A stretch of DNA of 64,000 nt from Dryas octopetala. Lineage: Eukaryota > Streptophyta > Magnoliopsida > Rosales > Rosaceae. Location of the stretch: contig OY992840.1 of assembly GCA_963921425.1 (NCBI GenBank), positions 12,774,501 to 12,838,500 on the forward strand, given 5' to 3'. Within the stretch, counting starts at the first letter, position 1; each line of letters opens with the position of its first letter. The notes beneath the pieces were generated by a model. That model made no database searches and was not told the DNA's origin. It saw only the letters and a list, made by a program, of their open reading frames with translations. The translations under genes were made by a program, and so were the position numbers. Positions 33,627 to 45,057 of this stretch are shown here, piece by piece.

Positions 33627-34358
33627 TCATTCAGGACCCGTTTGGAGCAGAGGTTCGAGGACGGCAGATTTGGGATTTTTCCCTGGAGGGCCCTTGTCCC
33701 GGCGGGTGAGCTCTTCCAGTCGAAAAGTAATCAACCTGTCCCAGTTTCCTCCCTCAAAAAGAACCCCAGCTTTCCCATCAGTGATTCTCTGAACAATACC
33801 GCAGTACATGTGATATGGGCTATTTGGGTTGCTCACAATGGCAATCATACCAGGCAGTAATAATGGCAGTTCTGGTGCTTTCGGCTTCTTTGATCTCACT
33901 AGTGTTGCTGTTGTTTTTCCTGAGTCTGCAACTGGTGGTTTTTTGGGAGGTGGGTTTTTCTCAATGAACAACTTCAACCCCTTTTCACCACCAGGAAATC
34001 CCCCAGTAAGCCCCATCAACTCCTTTTCAAAAGCATCTTCTTGAACTTTGTCCAAACTAGTTATTGCAGAACTGTCTGGTTTGTCTTCCTCTGTTTCAGC
34101 AGCAACAGCTGCTGACACTTGTTCTTCAACATTTCTTGCAAGCTCTTGTTGTAGACCTTGTTCACCATTGCAGAGCCCTCTGCCTCCCAAGATCTCAGAT
34201 AGATTGAATTTGGCACATGTTCTTAGGTAACGGGTCGATGGCCGTTTTTGAACTGTGAAAGATGATTTATTAGCGCGATTAGAGAGGTCATTTCTGCCAA
34301 GGAAATTGGATTTAAGAAGAGGGCCTTGAAAGCTTGGGAGAGTGATGTTAGAAGCCAT
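33627..34358 (-). CDS. ndhS: NdhS (CRR31), chloroplast NDH complex subunit S
   Basis: Single exon, 243 residues from MASNITLPSF (ATG at 34358) to the stop at 33627. An upstream in-frame ATG at 34409 would add 17 residues, but the MASN start fits a Ser-rich chloroplast transit peptide (about residues 1-50). The C-terminal SH3-like (PsaE-like) domain begins near PELPLLLPGMIAIV and includes YCGIVQRITDGKAGVLFEGG and DRLITFRLEEL. In Arabidopsis, CRR31/NdhS forms part of the ferredoxin-binding site of the NDH complex used in cyclic electron flow around photosystem I. Length and domain order are normal. Confidence 0.93.
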   Translation of the reverse strand: MASNITLPSFQGPLLKSNFLGRNDLSNRANKSSFTVQKRPSTRYLRTCAKFNLSEILGGRGLCNGEQGLQQELARNVEEQVSAAVAAETEEDKPDSSAITSLDKVQEDAFEKELMGLTGGFPGGEKGLKLFIEKNPPPKKPPVADSGKTTATLVRSKKPKAPELPLLLPGMIAIVSNPNSPYHMYCGIVQRITDGKAGVLFEGGNWDRLITFRLEELTRRDKGPPGKNPKSAVLEPLLQTGPE

Positions 34359-34966
34359 TGTTTTACAACTGCAAGCCGTCGAGAGAGAAAATGAAATGAA
34401 AAGAAACAACTAAATAAAGAAAATTACACTTTTAATTTGTGGCCACAAAAAGAGACTTTTGTTGATTTGTCGTGTGATCCTATCTTCCCCCCAACTATTT
34501 GATGTACCCAGTTTTGTATTCATTGGTGATTCTCTCCAACAGAACCACACGTGGCAGGCACATGCATATTGCCATAAGAAGGGGCCCAGTGGGCCAGTGC
34601 CAGGCCATGCCTTTGGACATGGGCTCGTTCGATATTGACCCAATGAAGTTGAAACTCCTCTAGTGGGCCGGTTTTCTTTGTCATTTGGGCCCAAAAGTGA
34701 TGGTGGTTTCCTTGAGGGCAATTTTGTCATTCCAGTCAATCGAAAATTCCTTGCGTTTTCCGACTCAAATCTCTCTCGTATCAAATTCCGCCATTTTCCC
34801 CCTCTCCTTTTCCGGCGAATCTCCGGCAATTTGAACCGCCGGATTCCGATGAAATCGTTTCCCAATCCGACCGTCACAGAATTTTGAACTTTGATTTCGA
34901 TTTCTATCACATTTCATTCTTCTTTTTTTCAAATTTGTTTTTCCTAGCGGCGGAAGTTAAACAACC
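34359..34966. promoter_or_regulatory. Shared 0.6 kb region between divergent genes (putative bidirectional promoter)
   Basis: The ATGs of ndhS (minus) and the 865-residue gene (plus) are only 608 bases apart. The region must hold both promoters and leaders. No clear TATA box stands out on either side; the plus side has CT-rich leader sequence (about 34760-34820). Co-regulation is a hypothesis only. Confidence 0.5.
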
Positions 34967-37900
34967 ATGTCGAAGAGCTCTCGGCAGAGGTCGTCTCAGA
35001 AGCAGAGCAAGCACAGTTCAAACGCCGCCGCAGACTACTCGGACTCAGAAGCGGAGATAGAAATAGTTGTTGAAGAAGAAGAAGAAGATGAAGCGAGGAC
35101 GAAGAAGTACAGGAACGGTGAAGAAGAGAGTTCGGTTAGGGTTTCTTGGGATTCGTGCACCGCCGGAGAGAAGCGAAGACTGCGTGACTGTGACGATAAT
35201 CGGTCTCGGCGTGGCAATGGTAGTGAGGATTCGGCTACGGTCGAGCACAGTGCTTCGAAGAGGAGAAGAGATAGTGAGAGGAAGGATACGAAGGAGAAGG
35301 TTCCAGAACTTCAACGAGGAATGGAGGACACTGATAATGTGACTGAACTGTGTATGAGTGTTTTCGTTGTGCTTTGAGTTCTTTATTTTTGTACTTTTCT
35401 CTGTTTCTATTGACTATTACTGCGTAATTTGCATTGTAGTTTGAGGTTAATTCTTACATATTTGATCGTACTCAAATTTGTGATTGATAACTTGTTATGG
35501 ATATGTATAACTTTGTAGGGAGGCCTTTGCAAAATGAGGTGCGACGAAATCCGGAGTTAAAGGAGGTTGAGAAACAAAGTAGGAGGAGCAGAGATGGCTC
35601 TGTTGAGAAGGGTAAATATCAAGATTGTGTGAGAGATGATAGTGATAGTCTGCCGTCGTCAAGAGGCAAGCATACCAAGGATAGAAGATACAAGGATAGC
35701 GCAAGTTATAAAGATAAGTATGGAGAAGATGTTGACAGAGATAGTAGGCACAGGGATAGCAAGTCTAGGGAAGATGTTGATTGGAAGAAGAGACGCCGGG
35801 AAGAGAGGCACAAGGATGAACATGCCTTAAGAGATCACCCTGGTGACAGGTTGGGTACTAAATATACGAGGGATGAAGGTAATGCTGTTGAAAGTGGATA
35901 TAAGAAATCAAGATATGAGATTAGTAATTACGATGATGGTCAAAACACTAGGTACAATGATGATAGGGGAAAGAGAGCTGATGATAAAGTGGATCAGAGC
36001 TATGGTAGATCCCGAAGTACCAAGGAACGACATTCTGATGCAGAAAAGAAAGTTGCAGCCAGTTGCATGGTAGAGTCTGCTGCTGATAAAGAAGGGTCTC
36101 ATTTACGCTGTGTTGATGCAGACTTTAATGCAAGCTATAACAGACAGAGGAGTTCACCTAGCTCCTTTTCTCATCTTTCCATAGATCAATACAGGTAATC
36201 TTTTTCCTTGTTTTATGTTTTCATCGGGTGGTAACATTTTTTGGAGAATTCAGCTTTGTGTTGTACTCTTTATGAATGCATCAAGTGGTTTAATGTTCAA
36301 AGGATGCTTTATTGTGCTTCTTGTCTGCCTGCATGTGTGATTGCCCTATTTGTGTTGATATTTGGAATGAATGGTATTGTGCCTATAATTATCTGTTTGG
36401 GAGATGGATTTTGTAGACCATAGTGATAAGTGATATGAAGACGAATGAGTTGTATACAAAGAAAGTTAATAAGACACTGGAATTTATCAAATAGCTTAAT
36501 GACCACTTTGTAGTCATAATAGCTTAATGACAACTTTTATTTGTGTAATAGTAACTTGCAGTTGCATATGGAGATTTGGAGTTTTTCTGGATCCGTCATA
36601 ATGATCTTATGAGTTGCTTGTGATTCACTTTTTTATGCCTTTTGGTTTGAGAAGAAGCAACCACTGTTGACATAATTGTGCTCAAGAGCGTCTACTAATT
36701 TATCTGTGTGGGCCTGCTTCTTTAGGTGCTCAACGCAAGCAGAACTGAAGTATGGGAACTCAGAACCTGAAGAAAGAGTTAGGCAGAATCTTCTTCTTTT
36801 TAAGGAGGTTGCAGATGTTTCTGGAGTACCTGAACAGCCTTCTTTGTCTAAGCCTGCAAAGAGACTGATTGAAAGGTGTTTGAACCCTGATGCCTGCACG
36901 TCTCCTGTGCATCCAGTTGATGATTCTAAGTTCAACAGAGTTAGAATTAGGGGGAGTTTTGATAGTAAAGAATCTGGAAAGAGTAGTGATGTTATCAAGG
37001 ACACAGACTCATCTGGTTCTGAAAGCAAAGGAAGTTGGCAGGTGCCTTTGGAGACACCTCCTACAGATGAGTTAACCCAGGAAGATAGTAATGATTTCTC
37101 ATCTTCACCTTCTTCTAAAGCTGGTCAAATGCCGAGCACTTCATGGTCTAATTTTCCTCCACCTCGCCATCGTTACAAGAGGATTAATGGTTCTAGCGTT
37201 GGACGAGGATATGGTAATGCCAGGAAGGGTGTTCCAAATCGGCCTTCTCCACAAATGAACAGCTTCATTCATTTCCATCATGGTCCTGTAGTTTATCATC
37301 CAGTTATGCATCCGTTTTCTGCTTTTCCAATGTATGGTGTCAGACCTATGATGGATATAACTCACTCTGTATTTCCTCACCATATCACTGACGCTGACGG
37401 GTTCCTCAGCCATGGGTGTCCTTTTGGGTGGCAGAATAGTGTTGATGACTCATGCCCTCCTCCATTGTGTGGGTGGGATGCAAATAATGGTGTCACCAGA
37501 CCTGATGCTTTAGCAAATGGGATGTTTCATTGGAACCATAATAGAGAACCAATTGGTGGCCAACAGTTGGAGACAAGTGCAGATATGTGGAAAGGCCCAC
37601 AAGGTGGGGTGAATCCAGAGTTGCCTTCTGTATCTCAAGAAGAGGATCTTGCAGTACATGCACAGGAGGCTGAACTTTTGTTGGGAGTATCAAATCTGCA
37701 AGCTCAGAATAAAAAGAACCAGTGTGATGTTCTTGTGGACAAGAGTCACAAGATTGAAATTGGTCATAATAGTGCTGCTTTAGCAAAGGAACCATCTAAA
37801 TTGTCCAAAAGTATTGCTGAGAAATTACCTGAACTTTCTAAGATACCAAAGGATGACGATGATCATCTCTGGCTTGTTTATCTCTCTAAGCTTGACATTT

Positions 37901-38901
37901 CGGCAGAACTTACTCATCCAGAGTTATATAATCAATGCCTGAGACTTATGGATGTGGAACAGAATGAAAGTGTCGATGAAGATTCTTTGAAGCTTCTCTA
38001 TCTGGAGGTAAAATTTGTAATTGGAATCAGGTAGTTTATCTTCTTTAATGTTATTTTTTTAACCGTAATGGTATTTTCTCTGTCTTACAGGAGATTGTAA
38101 AAACCCAAGTGGAGCCTTCTAAACTTGCCTCAAGTGCTTCTCTTTTTGTTGCCATAAATGAATCTGTTTTTCAGGTATGAACATGGTAGGAACAGGATGG
38201 TGTATGATTAATAGCAACAAAAGAGGATATAGAATATTCTTTTCTTATGTCTTCCATTGTGCACAAGTTCCTTGAAAACTCAATGCTTTTTTTATTTATG
38301 CATATATGTATACATTTTGCTCAGACAAACCATCTGTAATTTCTACACGCAATAGCTCACAAGTATGTGTGTGTGTATTTTCAAATTGACATAGGGTGTT
38401 TTCGAACTAAGTGCTAACTTGAGAGGTTTGGACTTTCGCCTTGTTTCTTTCTGGAACTTGATTCAAATTTAAGAAAAATTTACCATCCTTATACTTTAAA
38501 CTAATCAATAAAGTATTGGGTTTTAAGTAAAACTGCTTAAAAGTTGTGTTAAGCAATGCAATTTGTGAACTCTTCTTTAGTGCAAGTGTTTGTTTTTGTT
38601 CGTGGAATGCTTTTCTTTCATATTGGAAATTTGAAACCCTCAGTCATTTATTAATTTTAAGTATTGGTATTTTGTTTTGCAATAGCCTAATATATGGCAT
38701 TAATGCAACTGATTTGTTATTAACTTGTAGAGAGCCATGTCCTTTTACAAGAAGCAGAGAGAAGAAACGAGGGCAGAGAAGCTGGATTGTGTTCCAGTTT
38801 TTGATCAAGAGAAAGAGGCAGTGCCATTTTATCTTCCAATGATGCCAAACCGGGGGGCAGTTTCGTCCAACTTGTTCTGCTCCCTACGAGAAGGTAGATG
38901 A
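34967..38901 (+). CDS. Uncharacterised 865-residue charged nuclear-type protein
   Basis: Five exons (34967-35351, 35519-36194, 36726-38007, 38091-38174, 38731-38901) join in frame to 865 residues. The first 350 residues are disordered and rich in Arg, Lys, Ser, Asp and Glu (EEEEEDEARTKKYR, SASKRRRDSERKDTKEK, DRRYKDSASYKDKYG). This style is usual for splicing or RNA-binding factors. The middle is rich in His, Pro, Met and Phe (HFHHGPVVYHPVMHPFSAFP). A more ordered, probably helical stretch (LWLVYLSKLDISAELTHPEL) precedes a C-terminal basic helix (AMSFYKKQREETRAEKL). No zinc finger or RRM is visible. Homologues are, I think, sometimes labelled CCCH-13-like, but no such finger is present here. 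Nuclear localisation is inferred. Confidence 0.82.
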
Positions 38902-39753
38902 ATCCATTCCCGTTGTTATTATGGAGAAATTACTTGGACCAAGTCCAAGTCGAGTCGTGCACAAGGCGAAAATGGATATGAGTATCAGCGGCGGAACTTA
39001 GGGCCATGACACCTGCAAAGTTTTGAAAAAAGAATACCATTTTTTTCTTCTGAAAAATTAATGTGTTGAGCATATGTGTCACTTGTAAATTTTTTTTTTT
39101 TTTTTCTTCTATTCTATTCTTCTCATGAACATCAAAGAGTTTCTCAGTAAAGTAAATTAAATCAAATACCATTTAACTCAAACCTCACAACATTTAGATA
39201 ATCAATACGAGTTTATTTTTCGTTTGTATTTAAGTGATTAATATTGCTTTTATTTTATTTTTTTGTTAAGATTGAGTTTTTTGAAACCAAATTATTTTTT
39301 ATCTTATTCTTGACCCAACTTCTTTTATGTAATTTTTTTTCCACACTTATGCTTGCAAAAAACTGCAATACTATCATCCTCATTTCTGATGTGGACAAAT
39401 AAACTTATAACATGTGTTAATATTTTAAAAAAACAATAACAAGTACTTAATTATGAGATAAGCTTATTTAAAAGAAATGACACATGTTATAAAATTATTG
39501 GTATTGAGAATGAGAAAGTTTTCAAAAGTATTTCCCTTATTTTAATAACCAAACCTCTATAAAGCCCAATTTTTTAGTTTAAAGTTTAAACCTTCTTAAC
39601 CCATAAACAATTAAACATAAGTTAAAACAAATAATCAAGCATACAATTAAATCAAATAAGAAAATGACTATTTTGGTATTACACAAAAAGTCAAAAACAA
39701 TTGGTGACCATGATTAGTGCAACAAATGTGTATAATCTAATATTTCAATAGTA
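38902..39753. other. Intergenic AT-rich DNA
   Basis: 3' flank of the 865-residue gene. Homopolymer runs, no supported gene or RNA. Confidence 0.55.
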
Positions 39754-40189
39754 GAGATAATTGCATTTTTGGTCCACATATTATGTCATAAGTCCTTTAT
39801 TCACAAATATTTTGTAAGTGTAAAATGCATCCACGAATTAACTGACATGTGTCACATTGGTCCATTATGTCAAAACACCCCAAATGGACATTGAGTTTTG
39901 TCCGCGTGAAGGGGCAAATGGGTCAATTCATGTCCTAATACGAGTCAAATAGAGTTTGGGGTTCAATGGTTTTGTTATTCAAATGGGGTCACGAATTGAC
40001 CACAATTGACCAACACTTTTTTTGAATAACAAAACCATTTAACCTTCCACGAAAAACAAAAATCATCATCTGTTTAAGGTGTTTTGATGGAATGGACCAA
40101 CATGGCATGCGTCACTTGCCACTTAAAAAAATTTGCAGATCAACACAAGACTTATGAAATAATAAGTGGACCAATCGTGCAATTACTTC
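39754..40189. mobile_element. MULE-type MITE, 436 bp, with target duplication
   Basis: Termini GAGATAATTGCA and (inverted) GAAGTAATTGCA extend into inverted repeats of more than 100 bases, including TTGGTCCAC.TATTAT.TCATAAGT. The element is flanked by TTCAATAGTA at 39744-39753 and 40190-40199, a 9-10 base duplication typical of Mutator-like elements. No coding capacity. Confidence 0.88.
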
Positions 40190-40228
40190 TTCAATAGTAA
40201 TTGTAATATGTTTATAATACATAAACTC

Positions 40229-40762
40229 TAATTGTACATAAAGCACATGTTGAAATAGGTGAAATCAAAGGGCATTTTATTTGAACACTACTGCAGGTGC
40301 ATATGAAAAGATGATCAAAAAAGCTGTATTTGCCAGAGAATTGGGAGTTCCTATAATGCATGATTACTTAATAAGGGGATTCACTGCAAATACCAACTTA
40401 TTTCATTATTGTCGAGATAATGGTCTACTTCTTCATATCCACCATGCAATGCATACAGTTATCGATAGACATAAGAATAATGGTATACACTTTCGGATAC
40501 TAGCTAAAGCGTTTCGTATGTTTGGTGGAGATCATATACACTCCAGTATCGTAGTAGGTAAACTTGAGGAGGAAAGAGAAATCACTTTAAGCTTTATTGA
40601 TTTCACTCAGGATTGGGTTGCTCTACCAAGTGTTTTGCATGTGGCTTCAAGGGGGTATTCACGTTTGGCATATGTCTACTACGACTGAGATCTTTGGAGA
40701 TGATTCTGTACTACAATTCAGCGGCAGAACTTTAGGACAACCTTGGGGAAATGCACTTGGTA
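40229..40762 (+). pseudogene. rbcL: Nuclear insert of chloroplast rbcL (NUPT), internal fragment
   Basis: The sequence corresponds to the middle of the Rubisco large subunit, from about TGEIKGHYLNATAG through [23 protein letters not shown] and FTQDWV to the LGQPWGNA region. It lacks both the start and the end of the gene. A stretch of about 17 codons between the FVD and FTQDWV positions is deleted, and many substitutions and a later frame loss are present. It is an old, non-functional plastid DNA insert. It starts about 30 bases after the target duplication of the MITE at 39754. Confidence 0.93.
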
Positions 40763-41690
40763 TCTAGATAAATATACAAAATTCTTATGAATATATTTTT
40801 GGGATATGTAGTCACTCTAAAAATGTGTCATATTATTCATACTAATTATATGACAATTTAATATATGTATAATATACACAACATGACAATTTTATACTAC
40901 TTCTTTTAATAATGAATAGAAAAAAAAAAAAAAAAAAAAGCTTTTAGAAACTATTGAGAATTATTTGTAATAAAATATTTTGAAATACTGGTGAAAATTG
41001 AGTAGTTATGTTTCGATCTCCCTAAATGAGTATGGTTTCAAATCAGGAGACGTCCGATCGCTGGATCAAGGACAAGTCTCCTAATATTGGTCCAGCATCA
41101 TAAGCATTTACTCTCGGCTCACTTGGTAGTGTTGAGGAACATAAGTTAGTTGATAGTACTTGATACTTTGTGTAATTGTAAAACACAAAGTTGTACATGA
41201 TTTTGATTGTTATGGAAAGATTTTTGGTGCATAAATATACGGTGTCTGTGCGGCTAGTGCGAGAAGTGGTGTAAAGGGTAAACATTGTACTTAGTGGAAT
41301 CCAATGTATCATCCTATGTTGATGGCTATCTTCTCCTCCTAGAAAATCTGTCATGCCTTAATTAAGTAAGTCTAAAAGAAATACCTGGCGGATAATCATG
41401 GATCACAGATATTATTGGAACATAATCATCCAAGGCTAATTAATTATCATATATCTTATCGCCAATGACAAACCATGTGGCATATATAATTATATACGGA
41501 TATACCAATCAATGTAAAAAATAAAAAATAAAAAAAAGCACAAGACCCAAAGCCAAACTCGAAGGACAGCATAAAGGCCATAATCTACGACTACGTAACA
41601 AGTAAAACATGGTCTTGTAGATTTGGACCCTTGGTAATTGGTAGGGGCAAAAGAGTCATCTCAGATTTAGAACTGAGATACTATATTACC
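40763..41690. other. Intergenic DNA upstream of the PH-domain gene
   Basis: No supported gene. An A run of about 20 lies at 40919-40939. The 5' leader exon(s) of the PH-domain gene probably lie between about 41690 and 41920, where GTAAGTTTT at 41920 could be a donor. Confidence 0.45.
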
Positions 41691-42892
41691 GAATAGTCAA
41701 CATGGTTGGGGTCAAACACTTTTCATGAACACAACTCAAGGACCTCCCATTCAGCTTCTGTTTCTGTAAAAGTCTCTTTCTACGGGTACGATTCCTCTCT
41801 TTTCCTTTCGCTGTTAGTTTCTTATTAAATACCATTATCTCTCTCCAAAGTATCTCTTTGTTTTTATGCTGCAAGCCTGCAACATACTCAATATGTTTAA
41901 GGTCAGTCCATGAATTCATGTAAGTTTTAATCTTGTTTTTGGAAGAATTTTAGTGCCATGTGATTTTCTTATTAGATTCATGGAATATTAAGTTTTTTGA
42001 GACCCTACCCTTTTGATTGAACTGTATGCAAATTAGTAGATTCCTGTTGTTGTGGTGTGCTCTTCAAATCATGGATTTTTGTTCGTTTTCTTTTTCCCCC
42101 ATATGTAATATCTCAAATTTTGGTGGTATTGAGATTAGATAGGTCCATTAAGCGTTTAGTGGAAAATTATGGGTTTTATTTATTAATTTTTGTTAGATAG
42201 AGTTTAGGTATTGAAATCCAAGTTTTTAAGACAATATGGTTTCTTTTATCTTGAGGATGAGGAGAAATATGGTTGTGGATCTGCTGTAATTTATTCTGAG
42301 TGATGAGAATAGCTTTTTGCGTGGTTATATGATGAGTGCAAGAACAGGGAAAAGCTAAAAGGATAGCTCTTGATAAAGATAAAAATGGAGCAGATCGAAG
42401 GCAAAAGAAGGATTTTTATGGTAACTCAAAGTAGTTAATTTGAGGCTTTGTTGAGTTGGGCTAAGTTGGATCCCTCTGCAATAATGGTTAGAGAAAAACA
42501 AGCTATTCCATCCCATACATATAATTTCCTTGATGTTATCTCGAGGTTTTGGCAAGATAAAATGCTTATACATACTTTTTTTCTTTCTATATTTTTTCAT
42601 TGATAGAATTTCAGCATTGAATTACATGTATGAAATATGAAAAACATACCTTATTTCCATATTATTATTGATATCATTCAGTTAATCTGTTGAAAAAATA
42701 AATGTTTATCTGCCCAGTCTGCAATATATCTTCATAGCCTGTATAGATTATAATGTTGTGGTTGGATGAATAAATTATAGAATGCTAATCTACAGTTTCT
42801 TATCATATGGATGTTGAATTATCATTTCTCATCTCATTATCATATTATGGACATAGGTTTGCAGCCTCTTCAAGAAGTGAAAGTAAGTTTTC

Positions 42893-44631
42893 ATGGATGA
42901 TGGTCTTGGGAAGTTAAGGATTATCCCAGATCATTTTAAAGCATCTGAACCCAGTACTGACACTCTTCAAGACAAAGCTCCATCTGTTTCACGGCCAAAA
43001 ACTGATAATTGTTTGAGGTATTTCTTTTTGAAATAACGAATGACAAGGGATAAAAGCGAAGCAAAAAGATTATATAAACTGAGAGTTTATGCATTGAGTT
43101 TTTATTCAGTTTGCTTTATCTGGTGTAGCATAGGTCCCATAGCCGTATGTGGAATCCGAAAAAGTTAAGAAGTGCAGCTTACATGTTGAACTTATTTAGT
43201 CTACCGAGGATGCCATGGGGTTCTAGCACAGACGGTCAGGAAAAGGTTGGTTGACTAGCTTGTGCAGTTTCTCAATTGGTTTTTGTGAAATTTCCATGTT
43301 CCTGACCACTAGAATGGTTTTAACTGGCAGGTTGTGCTAACTGCTGCAGAAGTAGAATCACTTCGTTCAGAGCTTGCTGATTTAGAAGAGAAGGAAGCTC
43401 ACTTAAAAGCTCAGTAAGGGATTAAACTTGATGCTTGACCATTGATACGTGACGTACTTTTTATAAAACTACATATTAGTGGCACTTATAGTCTTTTTGG
43501 CATTTTGGTTAACTTCTGCTCAATTTATCATAAATACTCTGAACACAATGAAAGGATGAAGTCTGGGCCAAAAATGTTTGAACATTTTTAGTTTTGAACT
43601 GAATTCTTATATAGTTTTGGGGACGAGACTGGGCTTTGTTTCCCTTTTGGGATAGGTTATTTGCAAAGAACTGCAATTTTAGCTAAAAACTGTCCTTTTC
43701 GTATCAACAATGGAAGGCTTATTTTTATCTACATTTTTGGTTTTGAACAGAATTCTTATACAGTTTTGGGGACTAGACTGGGCTCTGTTTTCCTTTTGGG
43801 ATAGGTTATTTGCAAAGAACTGCAATTTCAGCTAAAAACTGTCCTTTTCGTATCAACAATGGAAGGCTTATGTTTTATCTTTTGCAGATTGGAACACGTT
43901 GATCAAATCTTGCGATCTGCTCGTCTCTCTGGCTATTTGTACATCCGGACTGTAATGACTATTACTTTGAATCTGTACTTTGTGCTTGGTGCCAATTATG
44001 GTTTATTCATATTTTCTTTTTTCCTTCTAATAGAGGTGGACAGCACTACCAGGAGAACCTCCTCCCCTTGATGATACTGATGTTGATGACTGGCTTCCTC
44101 GCTTTGTTGTCTTACAAGGGACGTGCATTTTCTTCTATTTGTTTTCCACAGGTAAATAATCAAGTTTTTAGCATTTGATGATTGCATTGTGTTTTCTTTG
44201 AGTGTTTACTACCTGTCAAAATAAGGAATAATAGTATGGAAGGCTTTCTCTTATTAGTCAAATAGCCATAGCCTGCATTGTCTCTATTTGATCTTTCATG
44301 ACTTTGCATAAAAGAATCATGTATAGTTTCAAAACTGTCACCTTTTTGACAAAGGATTGATTAAATTTGTTGTTAGAAGATTTGCATATCAAATTTCAAT
44401 TTCCTTTAATCTACACATCTTCTTTTTTCAGAATTAAGAAGATCATACGAAAATTCTGTTTAGCTACTTGTTAGGATTGTTGATATTGGATGTTGGGCTA
44501 AGCAGAGAATAACCTTTCATGGAACATTTGGGTCTGCATCTCACAGGCCCTGGATTTCATATATTGAATTCATCATGATGTCCTACCAGTATTATTTCCC
44601 AATGGAATTCAACATAATCTGGTCACTGATG

Positions 44632-44662
<31 letters not shown>

Positions 44663-45057
44663 TCAGATCTTAGTCCTCAAGACTCTGCCCTGTTATCTGA
44701 TATTGTTGAAATAGGTCCCTTGCCAAGCTTTACACGAGATGACGAAGGAACTCAATATGCTATTTATATCTTAACTCGTCAAGGACTGAGATATGAGTGC
44801 TCAAGTGCTTCAAAGGCACAGGTAAGACAGTTTTTCGCTTTGTGATGCATTTTTCTTAATGCTATGGCAGTTCATGATATGCAGATTTCCTTTTTCTTTT
44901 TGCTTAGTGCCAAATTGTCAAGTTCTGCATAATCAATCTCAAGATTACCTTTCTTCCCTCTTTTTCTCAGGTAGACTCTTGGTGTTCAGCATTAAGAGCC
45001 GACTGCAAATTGGGGGAGTCTGATGCCACAGCTCCAAATGGCTCATGTGGGATGTAA
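42893..45057 (+). CDS. Pleckstrin-homology (PH) domain protein
   Basis: Seven coding exons (42893-43017, 43134-43245, 43331-43413, 43888-43951, 44034-44151, 44667-44821, 44971-45057) give 247 residues. Stops precede the ATG in the same exon, which fixes the start. After a variable N-terminus and a short coiled coil (TAAEVESLRSELADLEEKEA) comes the PH fold at about residues 95-225: GYLYIRTRW, DDWLPRFVVLQGTCIFFYLF, then a final helix with DSWCSALRA containing the conserved Trp. PH domains bind phosphoinositides or proteins. Similar small plant proteins are uncharacterised. Exon 2 must start at 43134; the earlier AG at 43128 would give a stop. Confidence 0.87.
43587..43880. repeat. Tandem duplication (about 149 bp unit) in intron 3 of the PH gene
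   Basis: TTTTGGGGAC(G/T)AGACTGGGCT through ATCAACAATGGAAGGCTTAT occurs twice, 149 bases apart, with few differences. The second copy ends in ATCTTTTGCAG, the functional 3' splice site. The first copy has the same lead-up (TTTTATCTACATTTT) without the AG. Confidence 0.9.

Noticed and set aside
34410..34910. 166-codon minus-strand open frame upstream of ndhS
   Set aside because: It covers the shared promoter, its composition is not protein-like, and it ends where ndhS leader sequence should lie.
40229..40762. A working Rubisco large-subunit gene
   Set aside because: It is an internal fragment with an internal deletion and a lost frame, lying in nuclear DNA.
41043..41354. 103-codon minus-strand open frame beyond the rbcL insert
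   Set aside because: No recognisable domain and no splice partners; it could be an old transposon relic but cannot be supported.
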